Assembly: GCF_003991975.1 (NCBI RefSeq)
Contig: NZ_CP029822.1
Span: forward strand, 1,550,001 to 1,614,000
Direction: 5' to 3'
Length of the DNA stretch: 64,000 nt
DNA from: Entomomonas moraniae
GTDB lineage: Bacteria; Pseudomonadota; Gammaproteobacteria; Pseudomonadales; Pseudomonadaceae
Part shown: positions 28,627 through 37,373 of the stretch, piece by piece
How the letters are laid out: every line of letters begins with the position of its first letter
Numbering within the stretch: position 1 is the stretch's first letter
Made by a program: the position numbers and the translations under genes
Notes under the pieces: model-generated
What the model saw: only the letters and a program-made list of their open reading frames with translations
Told to the model about the DNA's origin: nothing
Databases searched by the model: none

Positions 28627-28644
28627 AACCCCATCCTTCCTATT

Positions 28645-28673
28645 AGTTTATGATAGGATAACGTATTTTGTAA
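28645..28673 (-). promoter_or_regulatory. Promoter of the lipoprotein block
   Basis: Minus strand TTACAA, 17 bases, TAAACT, ending about 20 bases before the lipoprotein ATG, which has AGGAAGGA as ribosome site. Confidence 0.5.
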
Positions 28674-28722
28674 CAACTTTAAATAAATGAGAGGGCAGTA
28701 ATTCTGCCCTCTATATTTATCA

Positions 28723-31700
28723 TTAGAATTGCAAAATCTGCCTAACTCTCTGGTTATTTTCTGTTAAAAATACATAAAAACTATCTTGCGTATGCTCGTT
28801 ATTTAAAAGAGAATTACCAACTTTGTTAGGATCATCAATAACATTAAGCATCATGTTGTTTTTAACAGTAGTACTGTTGGTATTTTCCATAGGTGCAAGG
28901 TTAATACTTGGCAAACTAGGCGCAGAAGGAGCAGGAACTCCAGCTAATCCACCTGTTGAATGGTGAACACGGTTAAGATCATTAACAGCCCCCCAACCTC
29001 TATTGTTGAGGTCTTTCATAAAGTCTAACATTCCCGGCTGTTTTACCACTTTAGCGCGAGTTACGAATTCACCATTAGAGAGCATTGCAGGGATTGAGTC
29101 GCTCGTACCTGTTCCCTCACCTCTTACATGTCCACCAGTTGCAAAGGCTTTCATACTGGTAAGTACCATCATTAATGCAGAGAGCCCAATCATTGCGGCA
29201 GAACCAAAGGATGCGACAGAGGCCGCCGTTGCTGCTGGTGTCCATGATGCTGTTGCACTCGCCGCCGCCGCTTGTGTCGTTGCCTGCGTAGTTGCTGCCG
29301 AAGATACCGCAGAAGCCGTTAATGAAGCATCTGCTGCTGTTTTAGTTGCTTTTACGGTATTGATAGCCCCCACTGCTTCGCTAGCTTGTTGGGTTACATT
29401 GCCAAATAAACCACCATCACCGCCTAGTCCACCATTCATTGCCCCCATGCTACTAAATGCACTACTAATAGCCTGAGCCGCTGTCATAGCCCCCTGTTCT
29501 ATTCCCATTTGCATAGCCATAGCACCTTCTTGTGATGCTATGCTGATAGCCACTGCTTGCGGTGAGTTTTCGTCAATACCTACTGCTACCGTATCAGCCC
29601 CAAAGCCAAACATTGAGTTGAGACTATTTAGCCCTCCCATAATGCCGTCAGTAGCTTGTTGTGCTATGTTCTGAGTAATGACGTTGAGTATGTTTGATGC
29701 AATGCTGTCTACAAAGTTTTTAAGGGCTTCTTGCAGGTTCATTGTGCCTCTGACTAAGCCGTCAATACTGGATTGGATGCCATCTTGTAGGCCATTTCTA
29801 AAGGCGTTTTCTAGTTCGTTTGTTGTCGCTTGTAATTCGATCAAGCGTGTTTGTACTTGGGTTAAATAGTCTGATGCTTGCTGCCCCATTTCCCCCTCAA
29901 GTTTTGACATTTGTTGAAGCTGAGGAAGCATTCCTGAAACAGATTTAGCTGTTTTTTCATGCAGTTCAGTTAGTCGTTTTTGTGCTTCGTATTGGGTAAT
30001 AATGCCAGCAGTAACTTGTGCTTGTATCGATTGCTCTTGTTGGCTTTGATAGTTAAATAATTTATCTATCTCTGATTTAATACTATCCATTTGTATCTTA
30101 AAATCATTAACTCTTTCTACCTTAGGCAATAAAGATAATCCCTCTGTATTGCCGTTCTTCTCAAACTCTTTACGCATTTCTGTCAGACGGGCTTTTAACT
30201 CAAGTGAAGCCGCGCCAGCTTCGTCACCTAATGAACGCAATAACTCTATCTGTAATTGAATATTGTCATTAGTATTAGCCATTGCTTGGCGTTCTTTTTC
30301 GTCAGCATTGATGATTTCTAATGCGGCTTTAGCTCTTATCAGCATTTCTCCTGAAAGATTTTTTTCTGCTAATTCTCTTTCTCTGATCTCTTGGGTTGTT
30401 AGTTTGAGTTGTGCTGCTTCTTTCTCAAGATTTTTAAGATAGTTTTCTTTATCATTTCCTGATTTTGCACTTCCCTTGCTAGTCTTTTTAGAGTCTGAAT
30501 AAGCCTTTTGTTGGACGATCAGATCAAGCGCCTGTTTTTTCTGCTCGTCACTCAGCGTACTAGACTGTACTTTATCGGCTTTTTTGTCGAACTCATCCAT
30601 TCGCATTGTGCGTGCGCTTTCTTTGATATCTTCTAACATTTTAAGATCATTTAAGTTATCAAGCTTGGCTTTTGCGCCTTTTAACTTGTCTAGTGCATCA
30701 TTAAGCTTGGCTAGTTCTGCGGCTGCCTCTCCTGATTGTCCACCTAAGTCTGCTATCTTTGATTCAATACTGGCAATTGCTCCATCTAATCCTAGTCCTG
30801 ATTGATATTGTTCATCTAGGCTTTTGGTCAGTTTTTGTATTTCACTGTTAAGATTATTAGTTTCTTCTTTAAGTTTTACTTTGGCATTACCTGATTCTTT
30901 TGATGACTTAGTATCATCATCAACACGATTTTTATAAATCCCAAGAGCATCTGACAGGTTATCAACTTCTTTTTTTGCATCAGCGATTCTACTAGAGTAA
31001 TTACGTAAACTATCAGTTGCGCTCTCATATGCTGGGCTTATCTCATAAAGCTCTTGTATATACTTCTCAGCTCCATCGCCACCGCTTTCAAATGCCTTTC
31101 TTATCTTGTATAAAGCTTCTTGTGCTTTTGTAGCTTGATCTTCGCTGATATATCCCTTGTTACTCTGTGTTGATAATGCATTATTCCAGTAATCAATTAA
31201 GCTTAGTGCTTTGTTTACCTCTTTCTCTAATGTTAAATTTTGTTCTTTAAGTTGTTTACTTAAATCCATTACGCCTTTTGCGGCCTGCTCTGTATTTAAC
31301 TCTTTTAATTTTTGTTTTGCTTCCTCCGCAGTGCTTCCAAACTTATCGAGAGTTAATCGTGCCTGCTCCGTATTATCTCTAAATAATAACCAACCAGTTG
31401 CAACCGTAGCAACAACACCTAATAACCCTAATGGGCCACCACTCATCAATCCTTTTAAAATACCAGTAGTAGCTGCTAGCCTCTTTTGTGCTGCTTCGTG
31501 CGCTAGAGTTGCCGCAGTTAATTGTGACTGGTTAGCGGTAAGCCCTAGTTGTGCTTTAGTTTGCGCGAGAATTGTCGCAGTTCTTGCTACATTTGCTTTC
31601 GCTGCATTCCTTTCCGCTAACGTATCTGCTATTTTTGCATAGGTACTAGCTACTGTCGCTTTTGTTGAGTCATAAACTTTTGCTGTATAAATCGCCATTG

Positions 31701-32736
31701 CTCCTGCCGTTATAGAAGCAAGAATCTTACCCACCCCTTCTAAGTTGTCGGTTAGTAAATTAATGCCACCTACTAACTTATCGGTTGCACCTGTACTGTC
31801 ATCTGCTGCTGAAAGGTAGCTTGATAAGTTATTCGTGAATCTTTGCATAGCATCATTCATTGTCGTAGGCATATTTTCAGCTAATTCATTTTTTGACTCT
31901 CTAACCCTATTAGCCGCCTCAATAAATGTCTGAGTCATTAATTGCCCTGACTCGGCAAGTTTTTTCACTTCTGTTTCTGAAACTTCAACACCACCTCTTA
32001 CCTCTGACAAGTAATCGGCTATATCTCTAACAGCCGTTGGCATTGTATTAACAATAGCGCGCCATTCGTCACCACTCACAACGCCTTTCGTCATGGATTT
32101 ACTAATCGCATTTACAGCCGTAGCAAAACCTTCTGCACTGGCTGAGTTGACGGTTAAACTTGAACTTACACTGTCTAAAAAGTTTAGGGTATCATTTGTT
32201 GTGTAACCTAATTCTTTCATTGCTGAGTTAGTGCGAATAAATAATTCTTGTTGCTCTGCTAGTGGTTTATAGGTTCTATTAGCTGTCTCCATAATGCGAG
32301 TTTGTACTTCTTGGAACTCTTCCTCGCTTTCTGTAGCCATTTTTATACGGCTAGCCAACTGTCCATAATCGTTAGCCATCCTTAAACCTATACTAAACCC
32401 TGCTATAGAGAGAAAAGAGGCAACTAACCCAGCAACCCCCGTCCTTAAACTCGCAAATGATTTATTAGCTTGATTGGCTGAACTTGCAGCTGTATTACCG
32501 AATTTAACCGCACTTTTCTCTGCTTCGGTTATTTGTTTCTCTAGCCCTGTTACTTTCGTAATTAAATCACGTATGTTGTTTCTTGCGCCGTGACTGTCTA
32601 AGAACTCGCCAAAAGTGCCATCTGTTTTGATGACTGTTTTATCTAGTTCTTCTAATGTAGATTTTAAAATCTGTAGTTGTTTTTTTGCCGCCTGAACTTC
32701 ACTGGCATCTACAGGTATTTTAATTCCGTCTGTCAT
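28723..32736 (-). CDS. Tail tape measure protein
   Basis: 1337 residues; sets tail length and is ejected at infection. Residues about 110-310 form the tape-measure N-terminal domain (RMANDYGQLASRIKMATESEE, SGDEWRAIVNTMPTAVRDIADYL). Long coiled coils follow (about 480-950), then hydrophobic alanine-rich segments near 1150-1230 and a C-terminal region with GGHVRGEGTGTSDSIPAMLSNGEFV. A GTGA-loop hairpin and GGAG lie just before the ATG. The start region is duplicated at 34.9 kb. Confidence 0.93.
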   Translation of the reverse strand: MTDGIKIPVDASEVQAAKKQLQILKSTLEELDKTVIKTDGTFGEFLDSHGARNNIRDLITKVTGLEKQITEAEKSAVKFGNTAASSANQANKSFASLRTGVAGLVASFLSIAGFSIGLRMANDYGQLASRIKMATESEEEFQEVQTRIMETANRTYKPLAEQQELFIRTNSAMKELGYTTNDTLNFLDSVSSSLTVNSASAEGFATAVNAISKSMTKGVVSGDEWRAIVNTMPTAVRDIADYLSEVRGGVEVSETEVKKLAESGQLMTQTFIEAANRVRESKNELAENMPTTMNDAMQRFTNNLSSYLSAADDSTGATDKLVGGINLLTDNLEGVGKILASITAGAMAIYTAKVYDSTKATVASTYAKIADTLAERNAAKANVARTATILAQTKAQLGLTANQSQLTAATLAHEAAQKRLAATTGILKGLMSGGPLGLLGVVATVATGWLLFRDNTEQARLTLDKFGSTAEEAKQKLKELNTEQAAKGVMDLSKQLKEQNLTLEKEVNKALSLIDYWNNALSTQSNKGYISEDQATKAQEALYKIRKAFESGGDGAEKYIQELYEISPAYESATDSLRNYSSRIADAKKEVDNLSDALGIYKNRVDDDTKSSKESGNAKVKLKEETNNLNSEIQKLTKSLDEQYQSGLGLDGAIASIESKIADLGGQSGEAAAELAKLNDALDKLKGAKAKLDNLNDLKMLEDIKESARTMRMDEFDKKADKVQSSTLSDEQKKQALDLIVQQKAYSDSKKTSKGSAKSGNDKENYLKNLEKEAAQLKLTTQEIRERELAEKNLSGEMLIRAKAALEIINADEKERQAMANTNDNIQLQIELLRSLGDEAGAASLELKARLTEMRKEFEKNGNTEGLSLLPKVERVNDFKIQMDSIKSEIDKLFNYQSQQEQSIQAQVTAGIITQYEAQKRLTELHEKTAKSVSGMLPQLQQMSKLEGEMGQQASDYLTQVQTRLIELQATTNELENAFRNGLQDGIQSSIDGLVRGTMNLQEALKNFVDSIASNILNVITQNIAQQATDGIMGGLNSLNSMFGFGADTVAVGIDENSPQAVAISIASQEGAMAMQMGIEQGAMTAAQAISSAFSSMGAMNGGLGGDGGLFGNVTQQASEAVGAINTVKATKTAADASLTASAVSSAATTQATTQAAAASATASWTPAATAASVASFGSAAMIGLSALMMVLTSMKAFATGGHVRGEGTGTSDSIPAMLSNGEFVTRAKVVKQPGMLDFMKDLNNRGWGAVNDLNRVHHSTGGLAGVPAPSAPSLPSINLAPMENTNSTTVKNNMMLNVIDDPNKVGNSLLNNEHTQDSFYVFLTENNQRVRQILQF

Positions 32737-32748
32737 TTCATTTCTCCA

Positions 32749-32760
32749 CGCCTCACGGCG
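32749..32760 (-). promoter_or_regulatory. GTGA-loop RNA hairpin in the tape-measure leader
   Basis: Minus strand CGCC-GTGA-GGCG, 12 bases before the start codon and directly upstream of the GGAG ribosome site. One of five such hairpins in late-gene leaders, all with the same loop. Confidence 0.6.
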
Positions 32761-32766
32761 ATAAGT

Positions 32767-32790
32767 TAAAAAAGGGCGCGAACGCCCTAG
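32767..32790 (-). terminator. Terminator before the tape-measure gene
   Basis: Minus strand GGGCG-TTCG-CGCCC followed by TTTTTT. It ends the antirepressor/Arc transcripts; late transcripts must pass it to reach the tape-measure gene. Confidence 0.8.
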
Positions 32791-32848
32791 GGTTATGCTG
32801 CTATTAATTTCATTGTTAGTTGTGTTAAAAAGCTCTATAGTTAGGGCT

Positions 32849-33631
32849 TTAACTTAATGATCTTGAGCTGGTATAACCACTTATAACGTGATCGTGTAGC
32901 TTTGCGCCAAAATCAGATTGCAACATCCTACTAACTTCAAGTAGGTTATATTCTTTGTAGTATTTATAAATCCATTCCATGCTATTAATTAAGCAAGATA
33001 GATTGGTTTTATTTACGGTTACCTGTCTGCTAGTTGATATTTCTTTGGGGATATACTCACCCTCTAACGCTACCTTGTGAACATATTCTACAGCTTGAGA
33101 TAGTTGATCTTGTAGTAAATCTTCGATAGAAGCAACATTAAAGCGTTGATGAACGATAGAGTAAGCCTCTGAGTAAGTAATAGCTTTCTTGCTTACTAGA
33201 AGATTAACGGCATCTCTTAACGGTGTTCTTTGGTCTACTGTGGTTTTAGTTTTCTTTTTAACTTCGCCAGTAGTCCAATATTCGAATAATACATCAAAAC
33301 ATTCAAGTTGATACTGTTCTAGCTTTTCTCTTAGTTCTGGTTTAACTCGGTTAGTATCAATTCCAAGAAGCCAGCCGTTGAGCATTGATAAAGGCAGGCA
33401 AGTATATTGCTGTTCACCACTTCTAGAGGGTATTGTTATCATGACAACACCCCTACTCAATACATTATGCCTCTGAATTCTCTTGAACTGCCCAGTCCAA
33501 CTTAAACCTATATTTTCTACTATAGGCTTCATAGCTACATAAGGTTTACTTTGGTAACTTAAAACAGCGATAGATTGATTATGAAACGATACGGATTGAA
33601 TTTCTGTTGCTTGTAATGTAATATTATTCAT
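32849..33631 (-). CDS. Phage antirepressor, P22 Ant-like
   Basis: 260 residues: an N-terminal P22_AR_N domain (VLSYQSKPYVAMKPIVENIGLSW, RIQRHNV, CLPLSMLNGWLLGID) and a C-terminal part (ALEGEYIPKEI) like the P22_AR_C region. In P22, Ant inactivates repressor proteins of resident and superinfecting phages and is itself controlled by Arc and Mnt. Here an Arc-like gene lies directly upstream on the same strand, as in the P22 immI region. Confidence 0.85.
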   Translation of the reverse strand: MNNITLQATEIQSVSFHNQSIAVLSYQSKPYVAMKPIVENIGLSWTGQFKRIQRHNVLSRGVVMITIPSRSGEQQYTCLPLSMLNGWLLGIDTNRVKPELREKLEQYQLECFDVLFEYWTTGEVKKKTKTTVDQRTPLRDAVNLLVSKKAITYSEAYSIVHQRFNVASIEDLLQDQLSQAVEYVHKVALEGEYIPKEISTSRQVTVNKTNLSCLINSMEWIYKYYKEYNLLEVSRMLQSDFGAKLHDHVISGYTSSRSLS

Positions 33632-33702
33632 AACTATATTCCTATTTGGTTGTGGGGATTAGTTTCTACAAGGCTTTAGGTGTTGACGCACTTAAAGCTT
33701 TT

Positions 33703-33864
33703 TTATTTCTCGCTCGCATTATTTTCTCTCCGCTCTTTCTCCTCTTTTGCCATTTGCAATAAAAAAGAATTTAATGATCTACCATCATCTTTAGCCCATC
33801 TTTTTAATGACTCCATAATCTCTACAGGAAACCTAACTTGTGTTCTTACTATTTCTTTTTGCAT
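33703..33864 (-). CDS. Arc-type ribbon-helix-helix repressor
   Basis: 53 residues, MQKEIVRTQVRFPVEIMESLKRW..., with the beta strand TQVRFP and the two helices (EIMESLKRWAKDDG, SLNSFLLQMAKEE) of the Arc/MetJ fold; the same size as P22 Arc (53). Encoded directly upstream of the antirepressor, which it probably represses. The start codon lies just beside the palindromic operator. Too short for a simple length filter but fully supported by sequence. Confidence 0.85.
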   Translation of the reverse strand: MQKEIVRTQVRFPVEIMESLKRWAKDDGRSLNSFLLQMAKEEKERRENNASEK

Positions 33865-33879
33865 ATAATCTTCCTTTTT

Positions 33880-33931
33880 AGTGACACATTGTCACTATAC
33901 AAAATATATTAAATAGTGTCAATATAGTGAC
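33880..33931. promoter_or_regulatory. Operator between the divergent Arc-like genes
   Basis: A perfect palindrome AGTGACA-CAT-TGTCACT at 33880-33896 and a related AGTGTCAATATAGTGAC at 33914-33930, between two divergent ribbon-helix-helix genes. The likely binding site for one or both, analogous to the P22 immI operator; sites overlap both start regions. Confidence 0.7.
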
Positions 33932-34447
33932 ATGAAAAAAGACGATATATATAGATCACAATTTAGACTGCCTTATTCTCTTTACGAGAAACTTAAGGAT
34001 TCTGCTGATAGAAACAATAGATCGGTTAACGCTGAGCTTATTGCTCGACTAGAAAATAGTTACTCAGCACCAAAAGAAACTTCAATTTCTAGTGCAAACC
34101 TACTACCTGAAAACTTTATAGAATATCTTAAAAAAGCCATTATGCCGCAGTCTCATAACGAGAATACTAACACTGTAAAAGTTATAGACTTAGAGAAAAA
34201 CATCGCACGAGTTATACAAGGATCAGCGGTAAATTATCTTGATGTAGATTTTTCTTTGCCATTTGATGAATTAAAGCCACTGTTAGTATTGGCAATGTCT
34301 GCTCTCATAGAATCTAATCCAAAATTTAGAAAGTGGGAGAAAAAACTGTGGGATTTTCATGAAGGGGGGCATCATCTATGTTTTATAGAAATAGATGTTG
34401 GCGATCCCAATATACTTATTATTACTGACTATCAAAAAAATCTATAA
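33932..34447 (+). CDS. Arc-domain regulator with C-terminal extension (Mnt analogue?)
   Basis: 171 residues. Residues 1-50 are an Arc/Mnt-type ribbon-helix-helix (SQFRLPYSLYEKLKDSADRNNRSVNAELIARLENS). The remaining 120 residues are unlike Arc; they end with a compact domain (WDFHEGGHHLCFIEIDVGDPN). It diverges from the Arc/antirepressor pair, as mnt does from arc-ant in P22, so it probably keeps the antirepressor off in the lysogen. The function of the extension is unknown. Codon use and AT content match its neighbours. Confidence 0.75.
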   Translation: MKKDDIYRSQFRLPYSLYEKLKDSADRNNRSVNAELIARLENSYSAPKETSISSANLLPENFIEYLKKAIMPQSHNENTNTVKVIDLEKNIARVIQGSAVNYLDVDFSLPFDELKPLLVLAMSALIESNPKFRKWEKKLWDFHEGGHHLCFIEIDVGDPNILIITDYQKNL

Positions 34448-34473
34448 ATATCTCCTAAACATATCTGACAAAT

Positions 34474-34499
34474 AAAACCCCTCATTTAGAGGGGTTTTA
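34474..34499. terminator. Bidirectional terminator after the Arc/Mnt-like gene
   Basis: AAAACCCCTC, short loop, GAGGGGTTTT; perfect stem with A/T tracts on both sides. Confidence 0.85.
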
Positions 34500-34554
34500 T
34501 ACATCAAAATTTCAATAATGCATTTTTCCATTTTGTTAATCTATGAACACTCTG

Positions 34555-34815
34555 TTATTGCCGATTATTTTGCTTTACAACAACTCTGTAAATTGATTCA
34601 ATCATAGATATAGTTGCGGCCATAATAAAAGCACCTACGATTGTGGATATACAAGATAGTAATGAGTAATAATTAAATACTCGTTCCGTAAAGCCATAAC
34701 GCGTAACCTGCTCTATAGTTTTATTATCCCAAAAAACGCCAATAGATATAAATGCTGTAATTACGAAAACAAACCATACAACAAAAACTAACCAAGTCCA
34801 TCTGCTCTCACTCAT
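34555..34815 (-). CDS. Small membrane protein
   Basis: 86 residues with two transmembrane helices (about 7-27 and 50-72) and a basic C-terminus (YRVVVKQNNRQ). No family recognised. Lies in the same accessory cassette as the antirepressor; an exclusion role would fit the context but is unproven. Confidence 0.6.
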   Translation of the reverse strand: MSESRWTWLVFVVWFVFVITAFISIGVFWDNKTIEQVTRYGFTERVFNYYSLLSCISTIVGAFIMAATISMIESIYRVVVKQNNRQ

Positions 34816-34878
34816 AACAACCTCATTCAGAATTATTTTTTTAATCGTCCTCCATAAATACTAACTCACCTATGATTC

Positions 34879-34941
34879 TTATTCAATACGTGCTTTTTCT
34901 GCATCCGTAGCGTCTACTACGATTTTAATTCCGTCTGTCAT
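34879..34941 (-). pseudogene. Duplicated, truncated 5' end of the tape-measure gene
   Basis: Minus strand ATG at 34941 encodes MTDGIKIVVDAT... and stops after 20 codons. The first seven residues and the leader (GTGA-loop hairpin, GGAGAAA ribosome site) match those of the real tape-measure gene at 32736. The copy is a scar of a recombination that brought in the 2.2-kb cassette between the two copies. Confidence 0.75.
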
Positions 34942-34953
34942 TTCGTTTCTCCA

Positions 34954-34965
34954 CGTCTCACGACG
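34954..34965 (-). promoter_or_regulatory. GTGA-loop RNA hairpin in the duplicated leader
   Basis: Minus strand CGTC-GTGA-GACG. Compared with the tape-measure copy, both sides of one stem pair have changed, keeping pairing. Confidence 0.55.
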
Positions 34966-35000
34966 TTAAGCTAAAGTTAAATATCCTTATAACTGCTAGG

Positions 35001-35273
35001 TCATCCGTCTTTAAATCTACCCATTATAAATAATACAATTCCAATAAATATCAATACCCCCCCTAAACTGCCATAAGCACCAGCAATTGCCATAAACATA
35101 CCTATAACAATCATCATAAACCCGATAAACTTTGCCAAAGCTCCTGATGATGTGGTTTTTGTCGTAGCTTCTCTCGGCGACTCTATTTCATTTATTGGAT
35201 TACCGCATTTAGGACATGCAGCAGCCTTATCTGATACTTCATTACCACATTCTGAGCATTTAATTAAAGCCAT
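35001..35273 (-). CDS. Zinc-ribbon membrane protein
   Basis: 90 residues: an N-terminal zinc ribbon (KCSECGNEVSDKAAACPKCGNPI) followed by hydrophobic segments at about 45-60 and 65-85. Such zinc-ribbon/TM proteins are common in phage and host genomes; function unknown. Sits between the tail chaperone-position gene and the tape-measure scar, so probably another accessory insertion. Confidence 0.75.
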   Translation of the reverse strand: MALIKCSECGNEVSDKAAACPKCGNPINEIESPREATTKTTSSGALAKFIGFMMIVIGMFMAIAGAYGSLGGVLIFIGIVLFIMGRFKDG

Positions 35274-35450
35274 TCAGTAGCTCCTTGTGCGTTTGGTTTA
35301 CTGATACAATATTATCCTAAAATATAACTCTGGACAAACCCTATACAGCTAATACCAGCCATATTTTCATAAACGATTTAATTAGTTAATATAATCAATT
35401 ATTTTTCTAGATGCTGTTTGTTTAGCAGTTAAATAAAAAAAAGGCAAGCA

Positions 35451-35483
35451 AAGACGGCTGGGAGAAAGCAACCGTCTTTTTTC
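35451..35483. terminator. Hairpin with flanking T/A tracts
   Basis: AAGACGG ... CCGTCTT followed by TTTT on the plus strand and by a T-rich tract further away on the minus strand. The rest of the 300-bp gap (35274-35573) shows nothing else. Confidence 0.6.
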
Positions 35484-35573
35484 GGTAGCTAACCTAGCTT
35501 GCTGAATTGAAATGAATAAAAGTTGATCTCGTTTATTATTTATACTAATAGTGCAACCTCCTATATGTTGTTT

Positions 35574-36188
35574 TTATTTTCTGAGGTCTTTTACGATCTT
35601 AGCGGTCTCTTTACCGCCATTTGTTCCCACGCTTACTACGGTTATATCGTCTGCCATTTTGTGCCGTTCTGATTCACCTAGTGATTGGGTATAAAGTTTT
35701 AGTTGGCGTATGGTGAGTTGTTTTGTGTCGTTTAGGCTAAAACCATTTTTTAGTAAGTAGGTGATGTTGTTGGTCCATGCATGGTTGTTTTTATTGGTCG
35801 TGTTACTGCTTGGTTCTTTGAAGAATTCAAACAGTCCATGTTTATTCACTTCCCACCATACCCCCAGTAGTACTACTCCCTCCTCCTCTGTTAGTTGACT
35901 TATGTCTTGTGCCGTTAGATTGCATGACTGGCTGACCAGGAAAGCAACCTCAGCTTTGTGTTTTAATAGTAGATCTTGAGCTTCTTCGAATCCTGGAATA
36001 TCGGTGTATTTTTGTTTTAATGCGTTGATAATAGGTTCAGCTACACTCAATAAGCGCAAAGCTTCTAGAAAAGAATATTCTTTTATGGTGATTAAGCGTC
36101 CTGCTATTTCAACAGAACGCTCAGGAAAAAGAATTTCTAGCTCATGAACGTCATTTTTCTTTACAGAAGAACTTCGTTTTTTGGCCAT
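35574..36188 (-). CDS. Tail assembly chaperone-position protein
   Basis: 204 residues, encoded between the tail tube and tape-measure genes, the place of lambda G/GT-type tail assembly chaperones. Sequence features: basic N-terminus, a helical core (FLEALRLLSVAEPIINALK), then LYTQSLGESERHKMADDITVVSVG. No downstream frame suitable for a frameshifted GT extension was seen. It starts 3 bases after the tail-tube stop. Assignment is by position. Confidence 0.65.
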   Translation of the reverse strand: MAKKRSSSVKKNDVHELEILFPERSVEIAGRLITIKEYSFLEALRLLSVAEPIINALKQKYTDIPGFEEAQDLLLKHKAEVAFLVSQSCNLTAQDISQLTEEEGVVLLGVWWEVNKHGLFEFFKEPSSNTTNKNNHAWTNNITYLLKNGFSLNDTKQLTIRQLKLYTQSLGESERHKMADDITVVSVGTNGGKETAKIVKDLRK

Positions 36189-36190
36189 AA

Positions 36191-36955
36191 TTATTCCATT
36201 GTCAGAACTTGCATATATCCACTTAACTGATCTTTGCCTGTTTTTTGTGAGTCGATTAAAAGCGTACCGGTTAAAGGTAGCTCGCCAAAGGTTTCATTAA
36301 TCAAGCCAAAATTACTGGTTGGGTCAAATTGAACACGGTACATTTCAATGTAGGTGTTTTTACCTGTTAGGGTGTTAATCCCTTCAAAGACTAAGCAGCG
36401 CTCAGGCGGTTGGATATTGGCAAATGGATAAAGTGCTGTTGCTTCAGATGATTTATAGCTCGCCTTGAAGGGCTGTTTGAATGTTTTGGTGTTGAGTATT
36501 TTAATATCGCCTGATATATCAGAAACGATTTCATAATCAACGCCTTCTTTTAATGTCACGGGTGTTGCAGTTGAGTCTTTGATGATTAGATCTGAGATAA
36601 AATAACCATCTAATACAACCGTATTTCCATCAACCACTGTCGGGAATTCTTCATCAGCAATTGTTTTAGCGTCAACTTTAACTTCTTTAGCGTAAAGACT
36701 TAGTGCTAATGGTTCTGGTAACCATTCTGTTAATGTCATATTAAGGCTAAAGGTTTTGCCTGTAATGATGGTGCCGTAATCAGCTCGTTGTCCTGAAAAA
36801 GACTCTTTCATTGTTTCTTTGTCAACGGACATTTCAATACTGGCTTCTTTTACGTTGCCAAGCCATGTTTTTGTTGTATTGTCTAAACTGCCGTCTGCTT
36901 TACGTTGAATAGTTGAGAAACGGCCTTGTAAACTAAATAGTTTATTTGTTTCCAT
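36191..36955 (-). CDS. Major tail tube protein
   Basis: 254 residues from ATG at 36955 (METNKLFSLQGRF). AGAGGA stands 8 bases upstream, and an earlier in-frame start would run deep into the preceding gene. Beta-rich with EASIEMSVDKETMKESFSG and TGKTFSLNMTLTEWLPEPLAL, a pattern of phage tail-tube proteins with an extra domain in the middle (about 90-170). A GTGA-loop hairpin lies 15 bases before the start. Confidence 0.8.
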   Translation of the reverse strand: METNKLFSLQGRFSTIQRKADGSLDNTTKTWLGNVKEASIEMSVDKETMKESFSGQRADYGTIITGKTFSLNMTLTEWLPEPLALSLYAKEVKVDAKTIADEEFPTVVDGNTVVLDGYFISDLIIKDSTATPVTLKEGVDYEIVSDISGDIKILNTKTFKQPFKASYKSSEATALYPFANIQPPERCLVFEGINTLTGKNTYIEMYRVQFDPTSNFGLINETFGELPLTGTLLIDSQKTGKDQLSGYMQVLTME

Positions 36956-36970
36956 AAAATAGTCCTCTTT

Positions 36971-36982
36971 CGCCTCACGGCG
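36971..36982 (-). promoter_or_regulatory. GTGA-loop RNA hairpin in the tail-tube leader
   Basis: Minus strand CGCC-GTGA-GGCG followed by GAAAGAGGA and the start codon; same stem and loop as the tape-measure leader though the flanks differ. Confidence 0.6.
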
Positions 36983-36986
36983 GTAG

Positions 36987-37373
36987 TTAAAAGTTAATCG
37001 TTGCTTTGTAGTAAATTGATAAGTGAATGAGGTTGTAGTTTTCTTTTTGCAATATCTGGCTGTATTCAACACGCCTTACTGTGAATGATTGATTTTGATA
37101 AGCAAATCGTGCATGAGGTCCTAGCTTTGCTTTAACCTGGTCAGCATCTTCAAGTAGTTTGGGTGCACCAGTATCGAGTGGGTGGTTGATGTCTATCTGT
37201 AGTATTCCGCCTAGCTTCTCTACAGTTTGCAGTGGTTCAGTTGTGGTGGGGATGTGTTTTATTTCGATCCACGGTGCATCTGGAGGCGGTTTAAAGAGCT
37301 TGCCTTCATACTTGATTGGATAGGGTAAAATGCCTTCAATCGCCACCATAAATGCGCTGTTCAGTTCTTTCAA
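36987..37373 (-). CDS. Tail terminator-like protein (DUF4128)
   Basis: 128 residues; MKELNSAFMVAIEGILPYPIKYEGK and QTVEKLGGILQIDINHPLDTG resemble DUF4128, the lambda gpU-type tail-terminator group. It stops tail-tube growth and joins tail to head. Located directly before the tail tube and overlapping the upstream gene by 4 bases, the usual order. Confidence 0.78.
   Translation of the reverse strand: MKELNSAFMVAIEGILPYPIKYEGKLFKPPPDAPWIEIKHIPTTTEPLQTVEKLGGILQIDINHPLDTGAPKLLEDADQVKAKLGPHARFAYQNQSFTVRRVEYSQILQKENYNLIHLSIYYKATINF

Noticed and set aside
29003-29476. 157-codon plus-strand frame opposite the tape-measure gene
   Set aside because: Shadow of the alanine-rich tape-measure coding sequence; no start signals and low-complexity product.
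33680-33868. 62-codon plus-strand frame
   Set aside because: Antisense to the Arc-like gene, which has clear ribbon-helix-helix sequence and a better context.
36956-37072. Extended N-terminus of the tail-tube protein
   Set aside because: It would run through the hairpin leader and the end of the previous gene; ATG at 36955 has a proper ribosome site.
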